In this document: positions 51,185 through 59,932 of the stretch, piece after piece
Numbering within the stretch: position 1 is the first letter of the stretch
How the letters are laid out: the number at the start of each line of letters is the position of its first letter
Assembly: GCA_032054765.1 (NCBI GenBank)
Contig: DAMBSC010000007.1
Span: forward strand, 186,001 to 250,000
Direction: 5' to 3'
Origin: DFXE01 sp032054765
Lineage (GTDB): Bacteria; Bacteroidota; Bacteroidia; Bacteroidales; Tannerellaceae
DNA length: 64,000 nt
Notes under the pieces: model-generated
Databases searched by the model: none
Told to the model about the DNA's origin: nothing
Seen by the model: only the letters and a program-made list of their open reading frames with translations
Program-made: the position numbers and the translations under genes

Positions 51185-51196
51185 TGATCAAATAAA

Positions 51197-51607
51197 ATGG
51201 GTGCAAGAAAAAGAATATCAGCTGAAGCAAGAAAAGAAGCAAAGAAAAGCATGTATTTTGCAAAATTGCAGAATGTGCCTACTTCACCCCGTAAGATGCG
51301 TCTTGTTGTTGACATGATTCGCGGGATGGAAGTATTCAGGGCATTAGGTGTTTTGAAGTTTTCAAATAAAGAAGCTGCAGCAAGAGTAGAAAAGTTGCTT
51401 CGCTCTGCTATTTCCAACTGGGAACAGAAAAATGAGCGTAAAGCAGAAGCGGGAGAGTTGTTTGTTTCTTCAATAAGCGTAGATTGTGCTACTACATTGA
51501 AGAGAATGCGTCCGGCACCGCAGGGTAGAGGATACAGAATTCGTAAACGTTCGAACCATGTAACTCTGTTTGTTGATACACTAAGTACAAACGATAGTCA
51601 AAATTAA
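51197..51607 (+). CDS. rplV: Ribosomal protein L22
   Basis: 136 residues; its beta-hairpin (about residues 90-115, VSSISVDCATTLKRMRPAPQGRGYRIRKRSNHV) lines the exit tunnel. VPTSPRKMRLVVDMIRGMEV is diagnostic. Slightly longer than in E. coli through its N-terminal part. Five nt before rpsC. Confidence 0.96.
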   Translation: MGARKRISAEARKEAKKSMYFAKLQNVPTSPRKMRLVVDMIRGMEVFRALGVLKFSNKEAAARVEKLLRSAISNWEQKNERKAEAGELFVSSISVDCATTLKRMRPAPQGRGYRIRKRSNHVTLFVDTLSTNDSQN

Positions 51608-51612
51608 TTTAG

Positions 51613-52359
51613 ATGGGACAAAAAGTAAATCCAATAAGTAATCGTTTAGGAATTATCCGTGGATGGGATTCCAATTGGTATGGCGGCAAGAATTACGGGG
51701 ATACTTTGCTTGAAGATAGCAAGATCCGTAAATATCTGAATGCTCGTCTTGCTAAAGCTAGTGTATCACGTATTATTATAGAACGTACGCTTAAGTTGAT
51801 TACAATTACAGTATGTACGTCACGTCCGGGTATTATCATCGGTAAAGGTGGACAGGAAGTTGATAAGTTAAAAGAAGAGTTGAAGAAAATTACCGATAAA
51901 GAAGTACAGATTAATATCTTTGAGATAAAGAGACCTGAACTGGATGCTGTGATCGTTGCAAATAATATTGCTCGTCAACTTGAAGGAAAAATCGCATATC
52001 GTCGTGCTGTTAAGATGGCAATCGCCTCTACCATGAGAATGGGAGCAGAAGGTATTAAGATACAAATCTCTGGTCGTTTGAACGGAGCTGAAATGGCTCG
52101 TTCAGAAATGTATAAAGAAGGAAGAACTCCATTACACACTTTCAGAGCTGATATAGATTATGCTTTGGCTGAAGCATTGACTAAAGTAGGGTTGCTAGGT
52201 ATAAAAGTGTGGATTTGTCGTGGTGAAGTATATGGTAAGAGAGATTTGTCTCCTGCATTTACCTCATCAAAAGAATCAGGAAATCGTAGAAACGATAATG
52301 CTGGTGGTGGCAGAGATAGAGGAGATAGAAACTTCAAGAAGAAGAGACCTAATCGTTAA
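51613..52359 (+). CDS. rpsC: Ribosomal protein S3
   Basis: 248 residues; mRNA-entry-channel protein with a KH domain (ITVCTSRPGIIIGKGGQEVDKLKEEL) and the C-terminal block QISGRLNGAEMARSEMYKEGRTPLHTFRADIDYALAEALTKVG. A Gly/Arg-rich, disordered tail (GGGRDRGDRN) extends the protein beyond the E. coli length. Confidence 0.97.
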   Translation: MGQKVNPISNRLGIIRGWDSNWYGGKNYGDTLLEDSKIRKYLNARLAKASVSRIIIERTLKLITITVCTSRPGIIIGKGGQEVDKLKEELKKITDKEVQINIFEIKRPELDAVIVANNIARQLEGKIAYRRAVKMAIASTMRMGAEGIKIQISGRLNGAEMARSEMYKEGRTPLHTFRADIDYALAEALTKVGLLGIKVWICRGEVYGKRDLSPAFTSSKESGNRRNDNAGGGRDRGDRNFKKKRPNR

Positions 52360-52378
52360 TCATTAGAATTTAGAAGAG

Positions 52379-52813
52379 ATGTTACAACCGAAGAAAACAA
52401 AGTTCAGAAGACAGCAAAAAGGCCGTATGAAGGGCGAAGCTCAACGTGGTCACGAGTTGTCATTCGGTTCTTTTGGAATAAAAGCGTTACAGAATAAATG
52501 GATTACAGGTCGTCAGATTGAGGCCGCTCGTATTGCTGTGACTCGTTATATGCAACGTCAAGGTCAGGTTTGGGTACGTATTTTCCCTGATAAACCAATC
52601 ACAAAGAAACCGGCCGAAGTACGTATGGGTAAAGGTAAAGGTTCCCCTGAAGGGTTCGTGGCTCCGGTTACACCGGGTCGTATTCTTTTTGAAATCGAAG
52701 GAGTTCCATTCGATGTTGCTAAGGAAGCATTGCGTCTGGCAGCACAAAAACTTCCGGTAACGACGAAGTTTGTTGTGAGACGTGATTATGATTATCAAAA
52801 TCAAAATGCGTAA
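52379..52813 (+). CDS. rplP: Ribosomal protein L16
   Basis: 144 residues, contacting the A-site tRNA. LQPKKTKFRRQQKGRMKG, GRQIEAARIAVTRYMQRQGQVWVRIFPDKP and MGKGKGSPEGFVAPV are diagnostic. Standard rpsC-rplP-rpmC order. Confidence 0.97.
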   Translation: MLQPKKTKFRRQQKGRMKGEAQRGHELSFGSFGIKALQNKWITGRQIEAARIAVTRYMQRQGQVWVRIFPDKPITKKPAEVRMGKGKGSPEGFVAPVTPGRILFEIEGVPFDVAKEALRLAAQKLPVTTKFVVRRDYDYQNQNA

Positions 52814-52818
52814 ATGTT

Positions 52819-53016
52819 ATGAAGATTGCAGAAGTTAGAGAGTTAAGCACAAAAGAGCTACTTGAAAGAATTGAAGCTGAAACTATTTCACTCAATCAAA
52901 TGGTTATTAACCATAGTATAACACCTATGGATAACCCTACAAAAATTAAGCAGCTACGCAGAACTATCGCGCGCATGAAAACAGATTTGCGCCAGAGAGA
53001 ACTTAACAACAAATAA
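52819..53016 (+). CDS. rpmC: Ribosomal protein L29
   Basis: 65 residues forming a long alpha-helical pair at the exit tunnel, near L23. MKIAEVRELSTKELLERIEAE and the LRRTIARMKTDLRQRE end are typical. Four nt before the rpsQ frame. Confidence 0.95.
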   Translation: MKIAEVRELSTKELLERIEAETISLNQMVINHSITPMDNPTKIKQLRRTIARMKTDLRQRELNNK

Positions 53017-53029
53017 TTGAATGAGCCTG

Positions 53030-53287
53030 ATGGAAACAAGAAAATTAAGAAAAGAAAGAACGGGCGTCGTTTACAGTAACAAGATGGATAAAAGCATAAC
53101 TGTTGCTGTTAAATGGAAGGAAAAACACCCTATTTATGGAAAGTTCGTTAATAAAACGAAGAAATTCCACGCTCATGATGAAAAGAATGAATGCAATATA
53201 GGCGATACTGTAAAAATTATGGAAACTCGTCCTTTGAGCAAGACTAAGAGATGGAGATTGATACAAATAATCGAAAGGGCTAAATAA
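53030..53287 (+). CDS. rpsQ: Ribosomal protein S17
   Basis: 85 residues; OB-fold 16S binder. I choose the ATG at 53030 (METRKLRKERTGVV), the usual family start, over an ATG at 53021. KMDKSITVAVKWKEKHPIYGKFV and GDTVKIMETRPLSKTKRWRL are diagnostic. Confidence 0.95.
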   Translation: METRKLRKERTGVVYSNKMDKSITVAVKWKEKHPIYGKFVNKTKKFHAHDEKNECNIGDTVKIMETRPLSKTKRWRLIQIIERAK

Positions 53288-53288
53288 T

Positions 53289-53654
53289 ATGATACAACAA
53301 GAATCAAGATTAGTAGTAGCCGATAACAGTGGAGCGAGAGAAGCGTTGTGTATTCGCGTATTAGGCGGTACAAGAAAACGTTATGCTACTGTTGGCGATG
53401 TGATTGTAGTTGCAATTAAAAGTACAATCCCTTCCAGTGATGTAAAGAAAGGTGCTGTTTCTAGAGCGATTATTGTTCGTACGAAGAAAGAAATCCGTCG
53501 TCAGGATGGTTCATATATCCGCTTTGATGATAATGCTTGTGTATTATTAAATGCAGGTGGTGATATACGTGGTAGCCGTATTTTTGGTCCGGTAGCAAGA
53601 GAACTTCGTGCAACTAATATGAAGATCGTTTCACTTGCACCTGAAGTGCTTTAA
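53289..53654 (+). CDS. rplN: Ribosomal protein L14
   Basis: 121 residues at the subunit interface. MIQQESRLVVADNSGAREALCIRVLGG at the start and RGSRIFGPVARELRATNMKIVSLAPEVL at the end are diagnostic. First gene of the spc-type segment; 1 nt after rpsQ. Confidence 0.97.
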   Translation: MIQQESRLVVADNSGAREALCIRVLGGTRKRYATVGDVIVVAIKSTIPSSDVKKGAVSRAIIVRTKKEIRRQDGSYIRFDDNACVLLNAGGDIRGSRIFGPVARELRATNMKIVSLAPEVL

Positions 53655-53672
53655 TTTGTAAAATGTAAAGTA

Positions 53673-53993
53673 ATGAGTAAATTACATATAAAGAAAGGCG
53701 ATATAGTTTTTGTTAATACTGGTGAAGACAAAGGTAAAACCGGACGTGTTCTGGAAGTTCTTATAAAAGAGAACCGTGCAATTGTTGAAGGTATTAATAT
53801 GGTATCAAAGCATGCCAAGCCTAATGCAAAGAATCCTCAAGGAGGAATTGAGAAGAAGGAAGCTCCTATTCACATTTCTAACCTGAATGTAGTTGATCCT
53901 AAGTCAGGAAAACCAACACGTATTGGCCGTAAAGAAAATGCGAAAGGTGTTTTAGTACGTTACGCTAAAAAATCAGGGGAGGAAATGAAGTAA
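53673..53993 (+). CDS. rplX: Ribosomal protein L24
   Basis: 106 residues; assembly initiator of the 50S subunit with a KOW motif (KKGDIVFVNTGEDKGKTGRVLEVL). Its stop shares the base 53993 with the rplE start, so translation is coupled. Confidence 0.96.
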   Translation: MSKLHIKKGDIVFVNTGEDKGKTGRVLEVLIKENRAIVEGINMVSKHAKPNAKNPQGGIEKKEAPIHISNLNVVDPKSGKPTRIGRKENAKGVLVRYAKKSGEEMK

Positions 53994-54550
53994 TGAGCAA
54001 TACAGCGAGTCTTAAGAAAGATTATCAGGAAAGAATTGTTCCTGCTTTAACAAAAGAATTCGGATATAAGTCTGTAATGCAGGTTCCTGTTTTGAAGAAA
54101 ATTGTAATCAATCAGGGCTTGGGTTCAGCTACGGCAGATAAAAAGATCATTGATGTTGCTATCACTGAGTTAACTAATATCACAGGTCAGAAAGCTGTTG
54201 CAACTGTATCTAAGAAAGATATTTCAAACTTTAAATTACGTAAGAAGATGCCGATCGGGGTTATGGTAACATTGCGTCGTGAACAAATGTACGAGTTCCT
54301 TGAAAGATTAGTGCGTATAGCTCTTCCTCGTATTCGTGACTTCAGAGGTATCGAAAGTAAATTAGATGGTAGAGGTAATTATACATTAGGGATCCAGGAG
54401 CAAATCATCTTCCCTGAAATTAATATAGATAATATTACTAAAATATTGGGAATGAATATTACCTTTGTGACCTCTGCAAAAACAGATGAAGAAGGGTATG
54501 CTCTGTTGAGAGAATTTGGGTTGCCTTTTAAGAATACAAAAAAAGACTAA
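53993..54550 (+). CDS. rplE: Ribosomal protein L5
   Basis: 185 residues; 5S rRNA and P-site tRNA contact protein. KIVINQGLGSATADKKIID, ISNFKLRKKMPIGVMVTLRREQMYEFLERL and GIQEQIIFPEI are diagnostic. Overlaps rplX by one base. Confidence 0.97.
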   Translation: MSNTASLKKDYQERIVPALTKEFGYKSVMQVPVLKKIVINQGLGSATADKKIIDVAITELTNITGQKAVATVSKKDISNFKLRKKMPIGVMVTLRREQMYEFLERLVRIALPRIRDFRGIESKLDGRGNYTLGIQEQIIFPEINIDNITKILGMNITFVTSAKTDEEGYALLREFGLPFKNTKKD

Positions 54551-54556
54551 GTATAT

Positions 54557-54826
54557 ATGGCAAAAGAATCAATGAAAGCCCGTGAGGTGAAGAGAGCAAA
54601 GCTTGTAGCTAAGTATGCTGAGAAAAGAGCAAAACTTAAAGCTGAAGGTAATTATGAGGCTTTGCAAGCTTTACCAAAGAATGCTTCTCCGGTGCGTTTG
54701 CATAATCGCTGTAAAATTACAGGTCGTCCGAAAGGCTATGTTCGCCAGTTCGGAATATCTCGTATCCAATTGCGCGAAATGGCATCCAACGGATTAATCC
54801 CGGGCGTAAAAAAAGCAAGTTGGTAA
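54557..54826 (+). CDS. rpsN: Ribosomal protein S14 (zinc-free form)
   Basis: 89 residues with the C-terminal block RCKITGRPKGYVRQFGISRIQLREMA and a KKASW end. The CxxC pairs of the zinc-binding S14 are absent, so this is the longer zinc-independent type. Confidence 0.96.
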   Translation: MAKESMKAREVKRAKLVAKYAEKRAKLKAEGNYEALQALPKNASPVRLHNRCKITGRPKGYVRQFGISRIQLREMASNGLIPGVKKASW

Positions 54827-54880
54827 GATTTTATTGTTAAATATTGTCCCGGTAGACGGGATCAATTTAATTATTTATAT

Positions 54881-55276
54881 ATGACAGATCCTATAGCAGA
54901 TTATTTGACAAGATTGAGAAATGCAATCAAAGCCAAGCACAGAGTTGTAGAGGTGCCGGCGTCAAATTTAAAGAAAGAGATCACAAAGATCCTTTTCGAC
55001 AAAGGCTACATTCTTAATTTTAAGTTTGTAGAAGACGGTCCGCAAGGCGCTATTAAAATAGCCTTGAAGTATGACCTGGTAAATAAAGTGAATGCGATCA
55101 AGAAACTTGAAAGAGTTTCTACCCCTGGTTTACGTAAGTACGTTGGCTACAAAGACATGCCAAGAGTATTGAATGGTTTAGGTATTGCTGTTCTTTCTAC
55201 TTCTAAAGGTGTAATGACTGACAAAGAAGCCCGCGAATTAAAGATTGGTGGGGAAGTATTATGTTACGTTTATTAA
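54881..55276 (+). CDS. rpsH: Ribosomal protein S8
   Basis: 131 residues; central 16S binder and, in Proteobacteria, spc-operon repressor. DPIADYLTRLRNAIKAKH, RVSTPGLRKYVGYKDMPRVLNGLGIAVLSTSKGVMTDKEAR and GGEVLCYVY are diagnostic. The 54-nt gap before it contains GTCCCGGTAGACGGGAT, a small hairpin. Confidence 0.97.
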   Translation: MTDPIADYLTRLRNAIKAKHRVVEVPASNLKKEITKILFDKGYILNFKFVEDGPQGAIKIALKYDLVNKVNAIKKLERVSTPGLRKYVGYKDMPRVLNGLGIAVLSTSKGVMTDKEARELKIGGEVLCYVY

Positions 55277-55293
55277 TTTAGGAGGAAAGAAGA

Positions 55294-55845
55294 ATGTCAA
55301 GAATAGGAAAATTACCAATTCAGATACCTGCCGGTGTAACGATTACTGTAAAAGATAATGTTGTAACAGTTAAAGGTCCGAAAGGGGAATTAACTCAAAA
55401 CATTAATCCGGAGATTGAAGTATCTATCAATGATGGAGTTCTTGAAGTAAAAAGACCTACCGACGAGAAAAATCACCGTGCTATGCATGGTTTATATCGT
55501 TCTTTGATCAATAACATGGTTATTGGTGTATCGGAAGGTTACAAAAAAGAACTTGAATTAGTGGGTGTAGGTTACCGTGTATCAAACACAGGTCAACTAT
55601 TAGATCTTTCTTTAGGTTATACACACAATATTTACCTCCAATTACCAAAAGAGGTAAAAGTTGAAACAAAGACTGAAAGAAATAAAAACCCTCTTATTAT
55701 CCTTGAATCGGCTGATAAGCAATTAATAGGTCAGGTTTGTGCTAAAATTCGCTCATTCAGAAAACCGGAGCCTTATAAAGGTAAAGGTATTAAATTTGTG
55801 GGTGAAGTTATTCGCAGAAAATCTGGTAAATCAGCAGGTAAGTAA
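55294..55845 (+). CDS. rplF: Ribosomal protein L6
   Basis: 183 residues at the factor-binding side of the 50S. SRIGKLPIQIPAGV and YKGKGIKFVGEVIRRKSGKSAGK are diagnostic. It is preceded by a clear purine-rich AGGAGGAAAG-like stretch (55280-55290), unusual among Bacteroidetes genes. Confidence 0.97.
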   Translation: MSRIGKLPIQIPAGVTITVKDNVVTVKGPKGELTQNINPEIEVSINDGVLEVKRPTDEKNHRAMHGLYRSLINNMVIGVSEGYKKELELVGVGYRVSNTGQLLDLSLGYTHNIYLQLPKEVKVETKTERNKNPLIILESADKQLIGQVCAKIRSFRKPEPYKGKGIKFVGEVIRRKSGKSAGK

Positions 55846-55866
55846 TCTACGTAAACTGAAATTATC

Positions 55867-56211
55867 ATGATAACGAAAGAAAAAAGAAGACTTAAGATAA
55901 AAAAAGGCGTACGTGGAAAAATAACCGGAACACCGGAACGTCCACGCCTTACTGTGTTTAGAAGCAATAAGCAAATCTATGCACAGGTTATAGATGATAC
56001 TACAGGCAAGACTTTAGCAGCAGCTTCTTCTTTGAAACTGGATCTAAAAGCTCCAAAGAAAGAGATAGCTGCAAAAGTAGGAGAACAAATTGCAAAGAAT
56101 GCTCAGGAAGCTGGTATTCAAGCAGTGGTTTTCGACCGTAATGGTTACCTGTATCATGGAAGAATTAAAGAATTGGCAGATGCTGCACGTAATGGCGGCC
56201 TTAAATTTTAA
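55867..56211 (+). CDS. rplR: Ribosomal protein L18
   Basis: 114 residues; 5S rRNA binder. RLTVFRSNKQIYAQVIDD, GEQIAKNAQEAGIQAVVFDRNGYLYHGRIKELADAARNGGLKF are diagnostic. The stop at 56211 touches the next start region. Confidence 0.97.
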   Translation: MITKEKRRLKIKKGVRGKITGTPERPRLTVFRSNKQIYAQVIDDTTGKTLAAASSLKLDLKAPKKEIAAKVGEQIAKNAQEAGIQAVVFDRNGYLYHGRIKELADAARNGGLKF

Positions 56212-56216
56212 TGAAG

Positions 56217-56735
56217 ATGGCAGGAGTTAATAATAGAGTTAAATCGACCAACGACATAGAGTTGAAGGACAGATTAGTTGCAATAAACCGTGTTACTAAA
56301 GTAACTAAAGGTGGACGTACATTCAGTTTTGCTGCTATAGTTGTAGTAGGAAATGAAGATGGTATCGTTGGCTGGGGCTTAGGTAAAGCAGGTGAAGTAA
56401 CAACAGCAATCGCAAAAGGTGTTGAAGCTGCCAAGAAGAATTTGATAAAAGTTCCGATTCATAAAGGTACTATACCTCATGAGCAAATCGCTAAATTTGG
56501 TGGAGCTCAGGTTCTTTTAAGACCGGCCTCTCACGGTACAGGTGTTAAAGCTGGTGGTGCTATGCGTGCGGTACTTGAAAGTGTAGGTATAACTGACGTT
56601 TTGGCTAAATCAAAAGGATCTTCTAACCCTCACAACTTAGTTAAAGCTACAATTGAAGCTTTGAGTGAATTGAGAAGTCCGTTTATGGTAGCTCAGAACA
56701 GAGGTGTTTCTGTTGAGAAAGTGTTTAAAGGTTAA
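56217..56735 (+). CDS. rpsE: Ribosomal protein S5
   Basis: 172 residues from the ATG at 56217 (MAGVNNRVKS); the ATG at 56211 overlaps the rplR stop by one base and would add MK. Ribosome fidelity protein with LKDRLVAINRVTKVTKGGR and GTGVKAGGAMRAVLESVGITDVLAKSKGSSNPHN intact. Confidence 0.96.
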   Translation: MAGVNNRVKSTNDIELKDRLVAINRVTKVTKGGRTFSFAAIVVVGNEDGIVGWGLGKAGEVTTAIAKGVEAAKKNLIKVPIHKGTIPHEQIAKFGGAQVLLRPASHGTGVKAGGAMRAVLESVGITDVLAKSKGSSNPHNLVKATIEALSELRSPFMVAQNRGVSVEKVFKG

Positions 56736-56752
56736 TAAGGGAGGAATTAATT

Positions 56753-56929
56753 ATGGCGACTATAAAGATTAAACAAGTAAGAAGCAGAATTAAATGCCCG
56801 ATTGACCAGAAAAGAACGCTTGATGCGCTAGGTCTGAAAAGAATGAATCGCGTGGTAGAACATGAAGCTACTCCGGCTATTCTTGGTATGGTTGAGAAAG
56901 TGAAACATTTGGTTTCAGTAGAAAAGTAA
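56753..56929 (+). CDS. rpmD: Ribosomal protein L30
   Basis: 58 residues: MATIKIKQVRSRIKCPIDQK, then RTLDALGLKRMNRVVEHEATPAILGMVEKVKHLVSVEK. The family pattern (IKQVRS, L..LGL..MNR.V) and the position between rpsE and rplO identify it. It has a clear GGGAGG ribosome binding site at 56738-56743. Confidence 0.96.
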   Translation: MATIKIKQVRSRIKCPIDQKRTLDALGLKRMNRVVEHEATPAILGMVEKVKHLVSVEK

Positions 56930-56955
56930 TAATTGGTTGAAAAATAATAGACAAA

Positions 56956-57402
56956 ATGAATTTATCTAATTTAAAACCGGCGGAAGGATCTACCAAGACC
57001 AGAAAAAGAATCGGTCGCGGTCCAGGATCAGGACTCGGCGGCACTTCAACAAGAGGTCATAAAGGAGCTAAATCAAGATCTGGTTATTCCAAGAAGATTG
57101 GTTTCGAAGGTGGTCAGATGCCTATACAAAGACGTTTACCTAAATTTGGTTTCAAAAATATTAACCGCGTAGAATATAAAGCTATCAACATCTCTACTTT
57201 ACAACAATTAGCCGACGTGCAGAAAATTGAAAAGATTGGTATTGATGAATTGATTAAAGCTGGTTTTATTTCATCTTCGCAGTTAGTAAAAATTCTCGGT
57301 AATGGAAACCTTACTGCTAAATTAGAGGTTACAGCTCATGCTTTCTCTAAATCTGCAGAACAAGCTATCCAAGCCGCAGGTGGAACTGCAGTTAAACTCT
57401 AA
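56956..57402 (+). CDS. rplO: Ribosomal protein L15
   Basis: 148 residues. MNLSNLKPAEGSTKTRKRIGRGPGSGLGGTSTRGHKGAKSRSG and GFEGGQMPIQRRLPKFGF are diagnostic. Six nt before secY, in the standard spc order. Confidence 0.97.
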   Translation: MNLSNLKPAEGSTKTRKRIGRGPGSGLGGTSTRGHKGAKSRSGYSKKIGFEGGQMPIQRRLPKFGFKNINRVEYKAINISTLQQLADVQKIEKIGIDELIKAGFISSSQLVKILGNGNLTAKLEVTAHAFSKSAEQAIQAAGGTAVKL

Positions 57403-57407
57403 GCTAT

Positions 57408-58748
57408 ATGAGAGCAATTGAAACAATAAAAAATATCTGGAAAATTGAGGATTTGAGAAATCGAATCCTCACCACTCTTTTATTTGTGGCTGTATATCGT
57501 TTAGGTACGTATGTAGTGCTTCCAGGTATTGATCCTAAATCGTTAACCGCGTTACATGAACAAACCAGAGGCGGACTGTTAGCACTGTTAGATATGTTTG
57601 CCGGAGGTGCATTTTCTAATGCTTCAATTTTTGCATTAGGAATTATGCCTTACATTTCAGCATCCATTGTTATGCAGTTATTGGCGATTGCCATTCCTTC
57701 ATTTCAGAAACTTCAACGTGAAGGAGAAAGCGGACGTCGAAAAATTAATCAGTGGACACGCTATCTAACAATTGCCATTCTTCTGTTACAAGGCCCTACT
57801 TACCTTGTAAACCTGAATGTACAACTTAAAGCTGTTGGAGCTGCAATGCCTCCGGGTATGTGGTTTACGATCTCTTCCACTGTTATATTGGCAGCAGGAA
57901 GTATGTTTGTTCTATGGTTAGGAGAAAGAATCACAGATAAAGGTATCGGTAACGGTATATCATTTATCATCTTGGTTGGGATTATTGCCCGACTCCCGCA
58001 TTCCTTGTTCCAAGAATTTATTTCCAGAACAAGTGAAAAGACCGGAGGTCTGGTAATGTTCTTATTTGAAATGTTGGTATTACTGCTTGTTATTGCAGGT
58101 GCGATCTTATTGGTTCAGGGAACTCGTAAAGTCCCTGTGCAATATGCAAAAAGAATTGTAGGAAATAAACAATACGGAGGTGCGCGTCAATATATACCTT
58201 TAAAGGTTAACGCTGCTAATGTTATGCCTATTATTTTTGCACAAGCAATAATGTTTATACCGATCTCTATCGTTGGATTTTCAAATACCGGAAGTACAAG
58301 TACATTCTGGGCAGCATTTATGGATAATACCGGTTTCTGGTATAATTTCGTTTTTGCCGTGCTCATTATATTGTTTACTTACTTCTATACAGCTATTACG
58401 ATTAATCCGACTCAGATGGCTGATGATTTAAAAAGAAATAACGGTTTCATACCAGGTGTAAAGCCGGGTAAACATACTAAAGATTATCTGGATGCTATCA
58501 TGGACCGTATCACTTTGCCGGGAGCATTCTTTCTTGCATTAGTAGCTATTATGCCTGCTTTTGCCAGGGTAGCCGGTGTTAGTATGGAATTCTCGCAATT
58601 CTTTGGAGGAACATCTTTGTTAATCCTTGTAGGGGTTGTGCTTGATACGTTACAACAAATTGAAAGTCATTTGTTAATGCGTCGTTACGACGGTTTATTA
58701 AAGTCAGGTAGAATTAAAGGACGTTCAGGCTCAGTAGCCGCTTATTAA
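57408..58748 (+). CDS. secY: Preprotein translocase subunit SecY
   Basis: 446 residues with ten transmembrane segments; the central channel of the Sec export machine. LRNRILTTLLFVAVYRLGTYVVLPGI, MPYISASIVMQLL, GIGNGISFIILVGI and the NGFIPGVKPGKHTKDYLD loop are diagnostic. It serves the many exported proteins of this window. Coupled in the operon with map. Confidence 0.97.
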   Translation: MRAIETIKNIWKIEDLRNRILTTLLFVAVYRLGTYVVLPGIDPKSLTALHEQTRGGLLALLDMFAGGAFSNASIFALGIMPYISASIVMQLLAIAIPSFQKLQREGESGRRKINQWTRYLTIAILLLQGPTYLVNLNVQLKAVGAAMPPGMWFTISSTVILAAGSMFVLWLGERITDKGIGNGISFIILVGIIARLPHSLFQEFISRTSEKTGGLVMFLFEMLVLLLVIAGAILLVQGTRKVPVQYAKRIVGNKQYGGARQYIPLKVNAANVMPIIFAQAIMFIPISIVGFSNTGSTSTFWAAFMDNTGFWYNFVFAVLIILFTYFYTAITINPTQMADDLKRNNGFIPGVKPGKHTKDYLDAIMDRITLPGAFFLALVAIMPAFARVAGVSMEFSQFFGGTSLLILVGVVLDTLQQIESHLLMRRYDGLLKSGRIKGRSGSVAAY

Positions 58749-58753
58749 AGAGG

Positions 58754-59539
58754 ATGATTTATCTAAAAACAGATGAAGATATAGAGTTCATGCGTTTGTC
58801 TAACCAGTTGGTTGGTAAAACACTTGGCGAATTAGCTAAGTATATCAAACCGGGAGTGACAACGCTACAACTGGATAAGATTGCGGAAGAATTTATCAGA
58901 GACCATGGTGCGTATCCTGCTTTTCTGGGTTATAATGGTTTTCCCAATTCATTATGTACTTCTGTTAACGAACAGGTTGTACACGGGATACCTTCTGACA
59001 AGGCAGTTTTAAAAGAAGGAGATATTGTATCTATTGATTGTGGAACTATTTTGAATGAATTTGTGGGTGATTCGGCTTACACTTTTTGTGTAGGAGAAGT
59101 TTCTTCGGAAGTGAAAACACTTTTGAAGACCACAAAAGAAGCTCTTTATTTTGGAATTCAACAAGCTGTTGAAGGAAAAAGAATAGGGGATATTAGTTCT
59201 GCCATTCAAAACCATTGCGAATCCAACGGTTTCTCTGTCGTAAGAGAACTTGTGGGGCATGGTATAGGAAGAAAGATGCATGAAGAACCTGAAGTTCCAA
59301 ATTATGGACGTCGTGGACATGGACCTTTATTACGTAATGGAATGTGCATTTGTATAGAACCTATGATCAATATGGGTGTAAGAAATGTTGTATTCGAAAA
59401 CGACGGTTGGACAGTACGTACAAAAGATAGAAAATGTTCTGCTCATTTCGAGCATTGTATAGCTATCCGCCCGGAAGGACCGCAAATATTATCATCATTT
59501 GATTTTTTAGATGAAGTACTGGGTAATAATGTAATTTAA
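58754..59539 (+). CDS. map: Type I methionine aminopeptidase
   Basis: 261 residues; removes the initiator Met from nascent chains with a two-metal pita-bread fold. Metal and catalytic residues are visible in SLCTSVNEQVVHGIPSDK (His), SIDCGTILNEFVGDSA (two Asp), VGHGIGRKMHEEP (His) and EPMINMG (Glu). Between secY and infA, the Bacteroidetes order. Confidence 0.96.
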   Translation: MIYLKTDEDIEFMRLSNQLVGKTLGELAKYIKPGVTTLQLDKIAEEFIRDHGAYPAFLGYNGFPNSLCTSVNEQVVHGIPSDKAVLKEGDIVSIDCGTILNEFVGDSAYTFCVGEVSSEVKTLLKTTKEALYFGIQQAVEGKRIGDISSAIQNHCESNGFSVVRELVGHGIGRKMHEEPEVPNYGRRGHGPLLRNGMCICIEPMINMGVRNVVFENDGWTVRTKDRKCSAHFEHCIAIRPEGPQILSSFDFLDEVLGNNVI

Positions 59540-59548
59540 TAAGTATAT

Positions 59549-59767
59549 ATGGCTAAACAGGCAGCAATTGAACAAGATGGAGTAATCATCGAAGCATTAT
59601 CAAACGCAATGTTTCGGGTAGAACTGGAAAACGGGCATGAAATCACCGCTCATATTTCAGGAAAGATGCGTATGCATTATATCAAAATTCTTCCCGGCGA
59701 TAAGGTTCGAGTAGAAATGTCTCCATATGATCTATCGAAAGGTAGAATTGCTTTTAGATATAAATAA
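59549..59767 (+). CDS. infA: Translation initiation factor IF-1
   Basis: 72 residues, an OB-fold protein at the 30S A site: AIEQDGVIIEALSNAMFRVELENGHEITAHISGKMRMHYIKILPGDKVRVEMSPYDLSKGRIAFRYK matches throughout. 9 nt after map, before rpmJ. Confidence 0.97.
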   Translation: MAKQAAIEQDGVIIEALSNAMFRVELENGHEITAHISGKMRMHYIKILPGDKVRVEMSPYDLSKGRIAFRYK

Positions 59768-59778
59768 AATAACAAGAT

Positions 59779-59895
59779 ATGAAAGTAAGAGCATCTTTAA
59801 AGAAACGTACTCCTGACTGCAAGATAGTAAGGAGAAAAGGACGTCTATACGTGATTAACAAGAAAAACCCGAAGTTCAAACAACGTCAGGGATAA
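59779..59895 (+). CDS. rpmJ: Ribosomal protein L36 (zinc-free form)
   Basis: 38 residues: MKVRASLKKRTPDCKIVRRK then GRLYVINKKNPKFKQRQG. Only one of the usual Cys-Cys-Cys-His zinc ligands remains (the Cys in PDCK), so this is the C-minus form. Position between infA and rpsM is standard. Confidence 0.96.
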   Translation: MKVRASLKKRTPDCKIVRRKGRLYVINKKNPKFKQRQG

Positions 59896-59932
59896 TTTAT
59901 TATTTTTGTAAATTTATCAATTATAAGTAATT

